A stretch of 64,000 bases of DNA from SHZI01 sp964407855 (GCA_964407855.1 CAYOXI010000003.1:1-64000); one strand, 5' to 3'; positions 52,993 to 63,552 are shown, numbered from the stretch's first letter. Notes: a model not told the origin generated them from the letters alone. Program-made: numbers and translations.

Positions 52993-53502
52993 TCAGCAAA
53001 GCTGGAGCTCGGGCACTACTGTCAGCCGCAGTCGCTGCTTGTCGAAGGCTCTCCACAGGTCCGCCATGGTCTCGCCCGTGACCGGGTGTCGGAGGTCCGG
53101 GGCCAGCTCGGCCAGCGGCGCCAGCACGAAGGCATAGCGGAGGATGTCCTCCCGGGGCACACGCACGACCCCGGAACGTACCGCGTCACCATAGAGCAGA
53201 AGATCCAGATCCAGCGGCGTGAACGGCTTCGGACCGCGCACCCGGCCGGCCACCGCGTGCAGGCGCTCGAGTTCCGCCAGGATGGATTCGGCCGGCTCGG
53301 CACTGCGAAAGCGCAGCACAAAGTTCAGAAAGTCATCGCCCTCGAAGCCGACCGGCGGGTTGCGGTAAACCGTCGAGGCCTCGACGGGCCCAAAGCGCCT
53401 GACCAGTTCGCGGCAGGCAGAGCGCAAGTTGCGTTCCGGATCCACATTGCTTCCGGCGCTGACGTATATGTCGACGGCCGGCGCATCGGCTTCACGGGTC
53501 AT
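52993..53502 (-). CDS. folK: HPPK: 6-hydroxymethyl-7,8-dihydropterin pyrophosphokinase
   Basis: Transfers pyrophosphate from ATP to hydroxymethyl-dihydropterin in folate synthesis. The 169-residue protein has SAGSNVDPERNLRSA, VYRNPPVGFEGDDFLN, a PKPFTPLDLDLLLYG segment holding the HPPK signature, and PREDILRYAFVLAPLAELAPD. Its start overlaps the folB stop by 4 nt, so the two are translated in succession. Confidence 0.96.
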   Translation of the reverse strand: MTREADAPAVDIYVSAGSNVDPERNLRSACRELVRRFGPVEASTVYRNPPVGFEGDDFLNFVLRFRSAEPAESILAELERLHAVAGRVRGPKPFTPLDLDLLLYGDAVRSGVVRVPREDILRYAFVLAPLAELAPDLRHPVTGETMADLWRAFDKQRLRLTVVPELQLC

Positions 53503-53867
53503 GGCAGGTTGACCGGCCTGCTGCCCCGTTCAATCGCAACCCCCGTGTCGCGCATGCCCGGCACCGGCCAGAGCTTGCGCACCACCACACGCACCCATGG
53601 AGCACCGAACTCCTGCAGCACGATGCCGGCGATGCCCTCCGCCATGGCTTCGATCATGCGAAAACGGGCCTCCGACACGAAGCCCTGGATACGCCGTGCC
53701 ACGGCGTTGTAGTCGAGTGCGTCCTCCAGTCGCTCACTGGCCGCGGCCGGACGGGTGTCCGTGGCGATATCCACGTCAATGCTGAGCTGCTGGGGACTGC
53801 GCCGCTCCCATTCCCAGACGCCGACGATGGTCCGCACGCGCAGGTCCCGCAGAAAAATGGTGTCCAT
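53499..53867 (-). CDS. folB: Dihydroneopterin aldolase
   Basis: Converts dihydroneopterin to hydroxymethyl-dihydropterin, the substrate of FolK. The 122-residue protein has the family start MDTIFLRDLRVRTIVGVWEWER, with the conserved Gly-Val-x-x-x-Glu; then DVDIATD, LDYNAVARRI, and a Glu-containing helix IEAMAEGIAGIVL. It is coupled to folK and starts about 40 nt after tsaD on the same strand, so tsaD-folB-folK may be one transcript. Confidence 0.95.
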   Translation of the reverse strand: MDTIFLRDLRVRTIVGVWEWERRSPQQLSIDVDIATDTRPAAASERLEDALDYNAVARRIQGFVSEARFRMIEAMAEGIAGIVLQEFGAPWVRVVVRKLWPVPGMRDTGVAIERGSRPVNLP

Positions 53868-53906
53868 CGACTCTCCGGTGGCAAGGCTTGGGCCTGCGGC
53901 AAGCGC

Positions 53907-54956
53907 TCAGGCCGGGGCCGTCAGTTCATCCAGGGGCCAGCGTGCGCGGGCCTCCACCTGCAGGCTTGCATAGTCGTCCGGCGATGCGCGCAACCGCAGG
54001 CAGCCGGTGAAGGCAATCATCGCGGCATTGTCCGTGCAGAACTCAACCCGCGGATAGTAGACAGTGCCTCCCAGGGATGACAGCTCGGCCCGGAGCTGCT
54101 CCCGGAGGCGCTGGTTGGCACCGACACCACCCGCCACGACCAGGCGGGTCAGGCCGGTCACGGACAGTGCGCGCACCGACCTGCCCACCAGGCAATCGAC
54201 AATGGCGGCCTGGTAGCCGCTGGCGAGATCGGCCCGGGTAATGGCGCCGGCATCCCCGGGGGCCAGCTCCCCTGACGCGGCGAGTTCCCGGACACGGAGC
54301 GCCAGCGAGGTCTTGAGGCCACTGAAACTGAAGTCCAGCCCCGGATCGCGGAGCATGGGCCGCGGAAAGCGGAAGCGGTCCGGCCGCCCGGTGGCCGCGA
54401 GCCGGGCCAGCTGGGGCCCGCCAGGGTAGGACAGACCCAGCAGCTTGGCACCCTTGTCAAAGGCCTCGCCCGCTGCGTCGTCCAGGGTTTCGCCCAGGAC
54501 CCGGTATCGGCCGAGGCCACCGACCTCCACCAGCATGGAATGGCCGCCCGAGACCAGCAGCGCGACAAAGGGAAATTCCGGCGGGTCCTTTTCCAGCAGC
54601 GCCGCCAGCAGGTGAGCCTCCATGTGATGGACCGGAATGGCAGGAATGCCGAGGCCCATGGCCAGTCCGACCCCTACCGTGGCCCCGACCAGCAAGGCAC
54701 CTACCAGTCCGGGTCCGGCCGTGTAGGCGATGCCGGACAGTTCCCGCCGGTCGACGCCCGCCTCCCCGAGAGCGCGCTCCACCAGGGGCATGAGCTTGCG
54801 GATGTGATCCCGGGAGGCCAGCTCGGGAACGACGCCGCCGTAGGGTGCGTGGGTCGCAACCTGGCTGTACAGGCTGTGACCCCGCAGGCCGATCTTCCAG
54901 TCGTAGACCGCCGCAGCGGTCTCGTCGCAGCTCGTTTCGATGCCAAGGATGATCAA
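53907..54956 (-). CDS. tsaD: tRNA N6-adenosine threonylcarbamoyltransferase TsaD
   Basis: Last step of the universal t6A37 tRNA modification. The 349-residue protein has MIILGIETSCDETAAAVYD, the metal-binding HHMEAHLLA, FPFVALLVSGGHSMLV, ETLDDAAGEAFDKGAKLLGL and VVAGGVGANQRLR. It begins at a TTG with AGGGGG 5 nt upstream; no in-frame ATG fits. It is divergent from rpsU, as in E. coli. Confidence 0.96.
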   Translation of the reverse strand: MIILGIETSCDETAAAVYDWKIGLRGHSLYSQVATHAPYGGVVPELASRDHIRKLMPLVERALGEAGVDRRELSGIAYTAGPGLVGALLVGATVGVGLAMGLGIPAIPVHHMEAHLLAALLEKDPPEFPFVALLVSGGHSMLVEVGGLGRYRVLGETLDDAAGEAFDKGAKLLGLSYPGGPQLARLAATGRPDRFRFPRPMLRDPGLDFSFSGLKTSLALRVRELAASGELAPGDAGAITRADLASGYQAAIVDCLVGRSVRALSVTGLTRLVVAGGVGANQRLREQLRAELSSLGGTVYYPRVEFCTDNAAMIAFTGCLRLRASPDDYASLQVEARARWPLDELTAPA

Positions 54957-55027
54957 TCACGCCCCCTGTGGGTGGGCCGGCCCCGTCCCTCCGCTGCCGT
55001 CCAGGGCAGGAGACATGAAACGACCCT

Positions 55028-55056
55028 TTGCAAAAGCTCCGGTGACTGGCTATATT
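55028..55056 (+). promoter_or_regulatory. Sigma-70 promoter of the rpsU-yqeY-dnaG-rpoD operon
   Basis: TTGCAA (55028-55033) and TATATT (55051-55056) are separated by exactly 17 nt. Transcription should start near 55063, about 100 nt before rpsU. Confidence 0.72.
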
Positions 55057-55058
55057 TT

Positions 55059-55091
55059 CCGGCTTATCCGGCCACAAGAGCCGGTTTTTTT
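55059..55091 (+). terminator. Terminator-like hairpin in the rpsU leader
   Basis: CCGGCT (55059-55064) pairs with AGCCGG (55079-55084) and is followed by seven T residues. It lies between the promoter and rpsU, with the predicted transcription start inside its 5' arm. Two small hairpins follow (CCCTC/GAGGG and GGCCA/TGGCC) before the ribosome-binding site. It may act as an attenuator, or as a terminator for transcripts arriving from upstream. Confidence 0.45.
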
Positions 55092-55162
55092 CGCCCGCGG
55101 ACCCTCGCTGGAGGGGCGCAACACACGGCCACCATTTGGCCAATACCTTAAGGATCAGTACC

Positions 55163-55378
55163 TTGCCCGGCGTCCGAGTACGAGAAAACGAGCATTTTGA
55201 CGCCGCCCTCCGGCGTTTCAAGCGGGCCTGCGAAAAAGCGGGGGTACTGACCGAACTGCGTCGCCGCGAGTTCTATGAAAAGCCGACCCAGGAACGGAAG
55301 CGCAAGAAGGCCGCTGCCGTGAAGCGCCAGCAGAAGCGCAGCGCCCGTGAGACCAACCGGCGCAAGCGGCTTTACTGA
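55163..55378 (+). CDS. rpsU: 30S ribosomal protein S21
   Basis: Small basic ribosomal protein needed for initiation on leadered mRNAs. The TTG at 55163 gives 71 residues, the same length as E. coli S21, starting PGVRVRENEHFDAALRRFKRACEKAG and ending in an Arg/Lys-rich tail RRKRLY. AAGGA lies about 8 nt upstream. An in-frame ATG at 55136 would add nine residues not found in the family. Confidence 0.95.
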   Translation: MPGVRVRENEHFDAALRRFKRACEKAGVLTELRRREFYEKPTQERKRKKAAAVKRQQKRSARETNRRKRLY

Positions 55379-55436
55379 CCGCTACCCGCCGCCCCCGCGG
55401 GCGGCGCTGCCCCGCGCCTGACCAGGGGAGTTCCGC

Positions 55437-55889
55437 GTGTCAGCCCTCAAGAACCGGATCCAGGAAGACATGAAAGCCGCGATGCGCGCCGGCGAACGCG
55501 AGCGGCTTGGCGTGATCCGGCTGCTGCTCGCCGCCATCAAGCAGCGGGAAGTGGATGAGCGCACGGAAACCACCGACACGTCAGTGCTGCAGATCCTCGA
55601 AAAACAGATCAAGCAGCGGCGCGAATCCGCCAGCCAGTTTGCCGCCGGCAACCGGCCGGAACTCCAGGCACGCGAACTGGCCGAGATTGACCTTCTCCAG
55701 CCCTACCTGCCGAGCGCCCTGTCACCCGAAGAGCTGACGTCGCTGATCGACGAGGTGGTTGCCCAGACGGGCGCGGCCAGCATGAAGGACATGGGGCGGG
55801 TGATGGCGGTACTGCGCGAGCGGGCGCAGGGGCGCGCCGACTTCAGCACCATCGGTGAACGGGTCAAGGCCCGCCTCTCCGCCGGTTGA
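55437..55889 (+). CDS. yqeY: YqeY/GatB C-terminal-like domain protein
   Basis: A 150-residue protein homologous to the tRNA-binding tail of GatB. The helical N-terminal half has KNRIQEDMKAAMRAGERERLGVIRLLLAAIKQ; the QPYLPSALSPEEL segment leads to the C-terminal domain with MKDMGRVMAVL. Its function is unsettled, perhaps tRNA-related. GTG start, with AGGGGAG upstream. It occupies the usual place between rpsU and dnaG. Confidence 0.92.
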   Translation: MSALKNRIQEDMKAAMRAGERERLGVIRLLLAAIKQREVDERTETTDTSVLQILEKQIKQRRESASQFAAGNRPELQARELAEIDLLQPYLPSALSPEELTSLIDEVVAQTGAASMKDMGRVMAVLRERAQGRADFSTIGERVKARLSAG

Positions 55890-55933
55890 TCCACGCCGAT
55901 CCTCCACCCAGATCCAAGGGCAGCCCCTCGACG

Positions 55934-57751
55934 GTGAGTGGTCGCATCCCCCAGGACTTCATCGACGACCTGGTACAGCGGGCCGATATCGTTGAGGTGG
56001 TGGGCTCCCGGGTGCCTCTCACCCGCGCCGGCCGCGAATACAAGGCACGCTGCCCATTCCACAGCGAGAAGACGCCGTCGTTCTGGGTCAGTCCACAAAA
56101 GGGCTTCTATCACTGCTTCGGGTGTGGCGCGCACGGCACGGCGCTGGGCTTCCTGATCGAGTTCGAGCGCCTGGAGTTTCCGGCGGCCGTTGAGGAGCTG
56201 GCACGCAGCGTGGGCATTCCCGTCCCGCGGGCGGATGGCGAACAGCGGGAATCCCTCGAACCCCTCTACGGCGTGCTCGACCAGGCTGCCCAGCTTTATC
56301 GCCGGCACCTGCGGGAACACCCGGTGGCCGTGGAGTACCTGCGGCAGCGGGGCCTTGATGGGGAGACGGCCCGGGACTTTGGCATCGGCTTCGCTCCGGC
56401 CGGCTGGGATACCGTGCTGGCAGCGCTTGGCGAGAGCGAGGAGCAGCGCCAGAACCTCCTGCGCGCAGGGCTGGTTATCCAGCGGGATGCCGGCGGCTTC
56501 TACGACCGCTTCCGCGAACGGATCATGTTTCCGATCCGCGACTCCCGGGGCCGGACGATCGCCTTCGGCGGCCGCATCATTGGGGATGGCGAGCCGAAGT
56601 ACCTCAATTCGCCCGAGACCCCCGTGTTTCACAAGGGCCGGGAGCTGTACGGACTGTACGAGGCGCGGCGCGCAGAACGGACCCTGACCACCCTGCTGGT
56701 CGTCGAGGGCTACATGGATGTGGTCATGCTGGCCGCCCACGGCATCCGGAACGTGGTCGGGACACTGGGTACGGCAACCACTGCCGAACACCTCCGCCGC
56801 CTCTTCGGCGTTGCCGGCAGCGTCGTGTTCTGCTTCGACGGCGACCGTGCGGGCCGTGAAGCCGCCTGGCGGGCCCTGCAGGTCAGCCTCCCGGTACTGG
56901 AGGACGGACGGCAGATCCGGTTTCTCCTCCTGCCACAGGGGGACGACCCGGACTCGCTGGTGAGACGCGAGGGCGCCGAGGCTTTTCGCACGCGCCTGGG
57001 CGCCAGCGAGCCCCTGTCCGCATTCCTGCTGGACAGTCTCGGCCAGGGCGTCGATACGGACAGCCTGGACGGCAAGGCCCGGCTGGCGGCACTCGCCAAA
57101 CCTCTGCTGGCCCAGATTCCGGGCGCGGTCTACCAGGAACTGCTCACGGCCGAACTGGGACATCGCCTCGGCCTCGCCCGCAACCGGGTGGATGATCTGC
57201 TGGGCTTGCCGTCCCGCCAACCGGCTGCGGCTGCCGGAGCAGTCCCCGCGCGGGTCGTATCCGGTGCCCGGCAGGCGGCGGCCGGTCGCCGGAGCACCGC
57301 CTCGACCCGAGGCTCGCTGGGCCGGCAGGCCATCAGCCTCCTGATGCACTACCCCGCGGTGGCCGCCGAGGTTCCCCTGCCGCCCGACCTGGCGGCCTCG
57401 GGCCAGCGGGGGGTCGAGTTGCTCGCCGAGCTGCATGGCGTCGCGCGGGGCCTCGCGGGTCGCCCGGCGGGCGTGGTCCCGCCTGCCCTGCTGGAACGCT
57501 GGCGGGACCGCCCGGAGTACCCGCACCTGGCCGGCCTGCTGGCGGAAGAGCCACTGGTGGATGCGGAGGGGGCAGCCCGCGAATTCGCCGGCTGCCTGCA
57601 ACGGCTGGCCTCGGCCGCACTGCAACATGAACACGCCGGTTTGCTGCATAAAGCCGGCCTTGACGGCCTTTCTGCTCCGGAACGGGAACGCCTGACCCGC
57701 CTCCAGCGCCTGCTGGCCGGAACCGGCCCCGAAAGCGGTACCGCCACGTGA
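55934..57751 (+). CDS. dnaG: DNA primase
   Basis: Synthesises RNA primers at the replication fork. The 605-residue protein has the zinc-binding domain (CPFHSEKTPSF then FYHCFGCGAHG), the RNA-polymerase core with GRIIGDGEPKYLNSPET, the TOPRIM acidic motifs VVEGYMDV and FDGDRAGREAA, and a C-terminal helicase-binding region. I chose the GTG at 55934 because it aligns with the E. coli N-terminus (SGRIPxxFI). A TTG at 55886 that overlaps the yqeY stop is also open. Confidence 0.96.
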   Translation: MSGRIPQDFIDDLVQRADIVEVVGSRVPLTRAGREYKARCPFHSEKTPSFWVSPQKGFYHCFGCGAHGTALGFLIEFERLEFPAAVEELARSVGIPVPRADGEQRESLEPLYGVLDQAAQLYRRHLREHPVAVEYLRQRGLDGETARDFGIGFAPAGWDTVLAALGESEEQRQNLLRAGLVIQRDAGGFYDRFRERIMFPIRDSRGRTIAFGGRIIGDGEPKYLNSPETPVFHKGRELYGLYEARRAERTLTTLLVVEGYMDVVMLAAHGIRNVVGTLGTATTAEHLRRLFGVAGSVVFCFDGDRAGREAAWRALQVSLPVLEDGRQIRFLLLPQGDDPDSLVRREGAEAFRTRLGASEPLSAFLLDSLGQGVDTDSLDGKARLAALAKPLLAQIPGAVYQELLTAELGHRLGLARNRVDDLLGLPSRQPAAAAGAVPARVVSGARQAAAGRRSTASTRGSLGRQAISLLMHYPAVAAEVPLPPDLAASGQRGVELLAELHGVARGLAGRPAGVVPPALLERWRDRPEYPHLAGLLAEEPLVDAEGAAREFAGCLQRLASAALQHEHAGLLHKAGLDGLSAPERERLTRLQRLLAGTGPESGTAT

Positions 57752-57819
57752 CAACGACTGCCCGGGATAAAGGTTCAGTGGGAGCCTGCCGACAGGACAG
57801 AAGACGCCACTGCCCGTGC

Positions 57820-57849
57820 TTGGGCGCATCCCCCGCTGTCCTGTATGAT
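57820..57849 (+). promoter_or_regulatory. Candidate internal promoter of rpoD
   Basis: TTGGGC (57820-57825) and TATGAT (57844-57849) are 18 nt apart in the 136-nt gap between dnaG and rpoD. The layout parallels separate rpoD promoters in other bacteria. The elements are moderate matches. Confidence 0.45.
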
Positions 57850-57887
57850 GTCGGGCTTTTATCTGATTTCACAAAGAGGGCTGGCGC

Positions 57888-59741
<1,854 letters not shown>

Positions 59742-59751
59742 CCGGCCGCTT

Positions 59752-61272
59752 TCAGGCCACTGCTGCGTCCTGCCCGCCGATGTGCATGACGGTGGCGGTT
59801 GGCAGCGGGTAGAGCTCCGCCAGGGTCAGCGAGCGGCCGTCGCCCTGCACGATCCGGCAATGCTCCCGGTGCAGCGACCGGGCTTCCGGCACACCACAGG
59901 AATGGGCGATCACGCTCACTTCCTTTTCCATGTTCTGCTGGAAGCGCGCCACCCGTGCGGCCTTGTCCGTCGGCACGAGGCCGCGCTGCAGGTGAGGATC
60001 ATGGGTGGTGATGCCGGTTGGACAGTTGTTCTGGTTACAGCGCAGCGCCTGGATGCAGCCGAGCGCAAACATGAAGCCCCGGGCAGAGGTGACGAAATCC
60101 GCACCGAGGCACAGGGCCAGCGCCACGTTCGCCGGGGTCGTCAGCTTGCCGCTGGCGATCACCCGGATCCGGTTCCGCAGCCCTTCCCGGGCCAGCAGGT
60201 CGACCACCATCGGCAGGCTTTCCCGGATGGGGAGCCCCACATTGTCGATGAGGGCCATAGGCGCGGCGCCGGTGCCGCCATCGCCCGAGTCAATGGTGAT
60301 GAAGTCCGGGGCAGCAACCAGACCGCGGCGATGGATCTCGGTACAGAGTTCCTCCAGCCAGCCCAGCGACCCGATGACCGTCTTGAAGCCCACCGGCTTG
60401 CCGGTGATCTCCCGCACGTGACCGATGAAGTCCAGCAGCTCGGTGCCGTTGCGGATCTCGGCGTGCCGGTTCGGGCTGAGTGAGTCCTGGCCGGCCGGGA
60501 TGCCGCGGATCGCGGCGATCTCCCGGGTCACTTTGCCGCCGGGGAGGATGCCGCCTTTCCCGGGCTTGGCACCCTGGCTCAGCTTCACCTCGATCATGCG
60601 CACCTGGGGATGCGCGGCCAGCTCGCGGAGCTTCTGTTCGTCCAGCTCACCGCGGGCGTTCCGGACGCCGTACTTGGCCGTGCCCATCTGGAAGACCAGG
60701 TCAGCCCCGCCCTCCAGGTGATAAGGCGCAAGCCCGCCTTCCCCGGTATTCAGCCAGCAGCCCGCCGCCTTCGCGCCCCGGGAGAGGGCCTGAACGGCCG
60801 GGCGGGAGATGGCACCGAAGCTCATGGCTGAAATGTGGAAGAAGCGGTCCGTCGTATAGGGCATCCGGCAGTGAGGGCCGATCGTGAGCGGGGCTGTCGG
60901 GCGGTGGCTCTCATCCAGGTCCGGATAGGCGGCATTGACGAAGATGGGCGTCCCCGCCGGCCGCAGGTCCCGGCTGGAGCCGAAGGCGACGGTGCTGTCC
61001 ACGCCTTTCGCGGCCCGATAAGCCCAGGACCGCTCAGCGCGGTTGAACGGCAGCTCCTCACGGTCCATGGCAAAGAAGTACTGGCGAAAAAACTCGCCAA
61101 GGGTCTCGAAGGCGTAGCGGAAGCGGCCGACCACCGGATAGTTGCGGCGAATCGCATGGGTGGTCTGGGTGATGTCCACCACGTACATCACGCCCACTGC
61201 CAGGGCGCCCAGACCCAGGGCCACGACGAACAGGGCCGAAAATATGCCGAGAATGTCGGAAACCAGCTCCAT
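59752..61272 (-). CDS. FMN-binding glutamate synthase family protein
   Basis: A 506-residue protein equivalent to the FMN/synthase domain of glutamate synthase, without the glutaminase domain. A membrane helix (about 10-35) comes first. The flavin and iron-sulfur region is well conserved: FHISAMSFGAISRPAVQALSRGA, NTGEGG, SQGAKPGKGGILPG, TIDSGDGGTGAAP and GCIQALRCNQNNCPTGITT with the 3Fe-4S cysteines. The ATG at 61272 follows AGGAGGGGG at good spacing. No gltD-like subunit is nearby, so glutamate synthesis is not assured. It is convergent with rpoD. Confidence 0.88.
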   Translation of the reverse strand: MELVSDILGIFSALFVVALGLGALAVGVMYVVDITQTTHAIRRNYPVVGRFRYAFETLGEFFRQYFFAMDREELPFNRAERSWAYRAAKGVDSTVAFGSSRDLRPAGTPIFVNAAYPDLDESHRPTAPLTIGPHCRMPYTTDRFFHISAMSFGAISRPAVQALSRGAKAAGCWLNTGEGGLAPYHLEGGADLVFQMGTAKYGVRNARGELDEQKLRELAAHPQVRMIEVKLSQGAKPGKGGILPGGKVTREIAAIRGIPAGQDSLSPNRHAEIRNGTELLDFIGHVREITGKPVGFKTVIGSLGWLEELCTEIHRRGLVAAPDFITIDSGDGGTGAAPMALIDNVGLPIRESLPMVVDLLAREGLRNRIRVIASGKLTTPANVALALCLGADFVTSARGFMFALGCIQALRCNQNNCPTGITTHDPHLQRGLVPTDKAARVARFQQNMEKEVSVIAHSCGVPEARSLHREHCRIVQGDGRSLTLAELYPLPTATVMHIGGQDAAVA

Positions 61273-61386
61273 GGCACCCCCTCCTGTCACCACTCTGCCC
61301 GGCGAGAGTGTCGCCGGGCAGAGTACCGGGTTCCGAGATGCCCGGCACAGTCGCAGGCCCCGGCCTGGTCGCCACCGGCACGTCTC

Positions 61387-62349
61387 TCAGGAGCCGGGAA
61401 CGATGTCGCACTCCAGGGGCCGATGATCGGAGCCGGCCCGCCTGCCGGCACGCACGCTGGCCACCCGCACTCCCGGGCTGACGAGGCAATGATCAATCTG
61501 GATGCCAGCCGCGCCCAGTGCGGCCGGCCAGGTGCCGTGGTGGCCGAGCGCCCGCCGGGCATCCTCCAGGCCCGCGGCCCGGAGGAAACGGTCGAAGTAC
61601 GGCGAGTACGGCGTCAGGTTCAGGTCACCGGCCACGATCTTCGGCACTTCCGGGTCGCCAGCGGCGACCCTGCCGGCCAGCACCTCGAGCTGGCGATCAC
61701 GTTCCCCGGCGCGGCGCCCGCTGATGGGCGAGGCGAGGTGCACGGCATAAAGCTCCACGGAACCGCCTGGCAGCAGGAGACGCACGCGAAAATGGCGAGT
61801 CCGGTCGTCACCCAGATTCAGCAGCTCCTGCTCGGCCAGCGGGTAGCGGGAATACAGGGCCATGCCCCAGGCATCCGGTCGGGGCTGGAGGATGGAGTGC
61901 GGATAGCGCTGCCCCAGGTCCGCCAGCACCTCTGCCCAGCGGGGCGTGAACTCGGACAGCACCAGCACGTCAGGCAAACGTTCCTGCAGGTAGGCCTGCA
62001 TCGCGCCGGTCTTCTTCTGGTTGTGGAGCAGGTTGACTGCCACGAGGGTGTGCGGTCGGGCATCGCCCGGGGGCATTGCTGCCGGCGCGCGGAGCAGGCC
62101 CGGCAGATAGGGGCCGGCGATGAGCAGGTTGGGCACCGCAGTGAGGATCGCGAGCGCTGCCCAGGGCCACGCCCGGCAGACCAGCAGCAGCAGGATCAGT
62201 GCAGTCTGGGCCACCAGGTAGTGCAGGCGGAAGTGGGAGAAGAGCTCCAGCACCCAATGATGGCGGGAACCCATGGCGGCGACGGTCGCCAGCGCAAGGA
62301 TGATCATCGCCGAAAGGAGAAAAAGCTGCACGCGCGAGATTATCATCAT
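61387..62349 (-). CDS. Membrane-anchored endonuclease/exonuclease/phosphatase family protein
   Basis: A 320-residue protein with three N-terminal hydrophobic helices (about 8-28, 45-62 and 63-82) and an EEP-fold domain. Domain motifs are VAVNLLHNQ, VLVLSEFTPRW (catalytic Glu), VHLASPISG, IVAGDLNLTPYS (GDLN), IDHCLVSPG and the terminal GSDHRPLECDI (SDHxP). The catalytic set is complete. The substrate could be nucleic acid, an inositol-type phosphate or a sphingomyelin-like lipid; placement of the domain probably faces the periplasm. Confidence 0.86.
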   Translation of the reverse strand: MMIISRVQLFLLSAMIILALATVAAMGSRHHWVLELFSHFRLHYLVAQTALILLLLVCRAWPWAALAILTAVPNLLIAGPYLPGLLRAPAAMPPGDARPHTLVAVNLLHNQKKTGAMQAYLQERLPDVLVLSEFTPRWAEVLADLGQRYPHSILQPRPDAWGMALYSRYPLAEQELLNLGDDRTRHFRVRLLLPGGSVELYAVHLASPISGRRAGERDRQLEVLAGRVAAGDPEVPKIVAGDLNLTPYSPYFDRFLRAAGLEDARRALGHHGTWPAALGAAGIQIDHCLVSPGVRVASVRAGRRAGSDHRPLECDIVPGS

Positions 62350-62411
62350 TGGCTATGGGCAGATTCCAGTGGCAATCCGGCAACGTCAGGGCAGCAAGGG
62401 TAACCCGGCCG

Positions 62412-62846
62412 ATGCGTGGCCGCGTCCCAGTGGGTCTCACGGCGGGCGTGCTGTTTGGCGCGCTCAGCCTGGCAATCGGCCAGGCCGGATGCACCGCCGA
62501 GCGGGGTCCGGAGTCGCCCGCCGACATTGCGCGTCAGGCGGTTGCGGCCGAGCTGGGCGTCGGGATTGCGGCAACCCGCGTCGTCCGCATGGAGTCCCGC
62601 GACTTTCCGGATACCAGCCTCGACTGCCCGGACCCGGGCATGCTCTACGCCCAGGTGATCACACCGGGCAACCAGGTGATCGTAGAAGCGGACGGTCGGC
62701 GCTTCGACGTGCGGGTCGCGGGTACGCGCGGGAAAATCTGTCGCCAGAGGAAAAAGCCGGCGCCGGCACCGGAAGCAGCCGCTCCGGCGCGGGAACTGGG
62801 TGAAGCTGTGCGGCGGGACCCCGGCCCGGAAACGGCGGATCGCTGA
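62412..62846 (+). CDS. Uncharacterised small secreted protein or lipoprotein
   Basis: From the ATG at 62412 the product is 144 residues: a signal segment (MRGRVPVGLTAGVLFGALSLA), a Cys at position 27 in QAGC that only loosely fits a lipobox, a helical part, then a compact domain. That domain reads FPDTSLDCPDPGMLYAQVITPG and ends with a second Cys after about 45 residues. I have seen the pattern of Asp-Ser/Thr-Ser-Leu-x-Cys-Pro-x-Pro-Gly-x-x-Tyr-Ala-Gln in many unnamed secreted proteins but know no function. An Ala/Pro-rich tail follows. TTG 62349 and ATG 62355 are alternative starts. Confidence 0.7.
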   Translation: MRGRVPVGLTAGVLFGALSLAIGQAGCTAERGPESPADIARQAVAAELGVGIAATRVVRMESRDFPDTSLDCPDPGMLYAQVITPGNQVIVEADGRRFDVRVAGTRGKICRQRKKPAPAPEAAAPARELGEAVRRDPGPETADR

Positions 62847-62868
62847 TCCCTGGACTGCGACGGGACCC

Positions 62869-63552
62869 TCAGCGCAACTCCTGCTCCCGGCGCCGTCGAC
62901 GCGCCTTGCGAAAGCTCCGCCCGGTGAGCTTGCGCCAGGCCATGCGCACGGCCCGCGCAGCGCCTTCGATCAGCGTCGGCTGGTAGTCGGCCTGGTCTTC
63001 CGCGGCGATCTGGTCGTAGCGGCGCCGGTACTTGAGCTTTATCCAGGCATTCAGGTCCATCCGGCAGGCCTGGCGAAACAGCATCGCGTTCAGCCAGCCA
63101 CCATCGGCATGCCTCAATACACAGGAACCGAAGTCGAGCAGGATCGGGTGGCCCTCCGGGCTGACGAGGATATTGCCCCTGCGCTTCAGGTCGGCATGGG
63201 CTACGCCAACGGCATGCAGGGCGAGGATCCGCTCGCGCAGCTCGCCAAAGAACCGGTCGCGGTGGTCCATCACGGCCGGCAGGTTCTCCCGATAGGGTTC
63301 GCCGTCCATGAACTCAAGGACCAGACCGCCATCGGGCTGCAGTCCGTGACAGCGGGGAATCCCGGGAACGCCGTCGACCCGCCCGTAGGCTGCGTACTCC
63401 CGGCGGAGCATGGCGCGGCGCAGATGAAGAGCCGGCCAGCGGCCGGTCGGGATCTTTACCACCCGTCTTCCGCTGCCATCCCCCTGGAGGAACACGGCAC
63501 CCTGGTAGCCGCGGCTCAGGAAACGTCCCCGACCGGGGCGGGACACGGTCAC
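62869..63552 (-). CDS. Small protein-kinase-fold protein (LPS-kinase/RIO-like)
   Basis: A 227-residue protein with the essential kinase residues: a short glycine-poor lobe with RFLSRGYQGAVFLQ, the ATP-binding Lys in VVKIPTG, GLVLEFMDG (hinge), the catalytic loop HADLKRRGNILV and the metal-binding LLDFGS. Its small size and loop resemble bacterial lipopolysaccharide core kinases (KdkA/WaaP) and RIO-type kinases. The C-terminal 30 residues are extremely Arg/Lys-rich. It starts at a GTG that overlaps the stop of the next gene as GTGA. Substrate unknown; a lipid or sugar is plausible. Confidence 0.82.
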   Translation of the reverse strand: MTVSRPGRGRFLSRGYQGAVFLQGDGSGRRVVKIPTGRWPALHLRRAMLRREYAAYGRVDGVPGIPRCHGLQPDGGLVLEFMDGEPYRENLPAVMDHRDRFFGELRERILALHAVGVAHADLKRRGNILVSPEGHPILLDFGSCVLRHADGGWLNAMLFRQACRMDLNAWIKLKYRRRYDQIAAEDQADYQPTLIEGAARAVRMAWRKLTGRSFRKARRRRREQELR

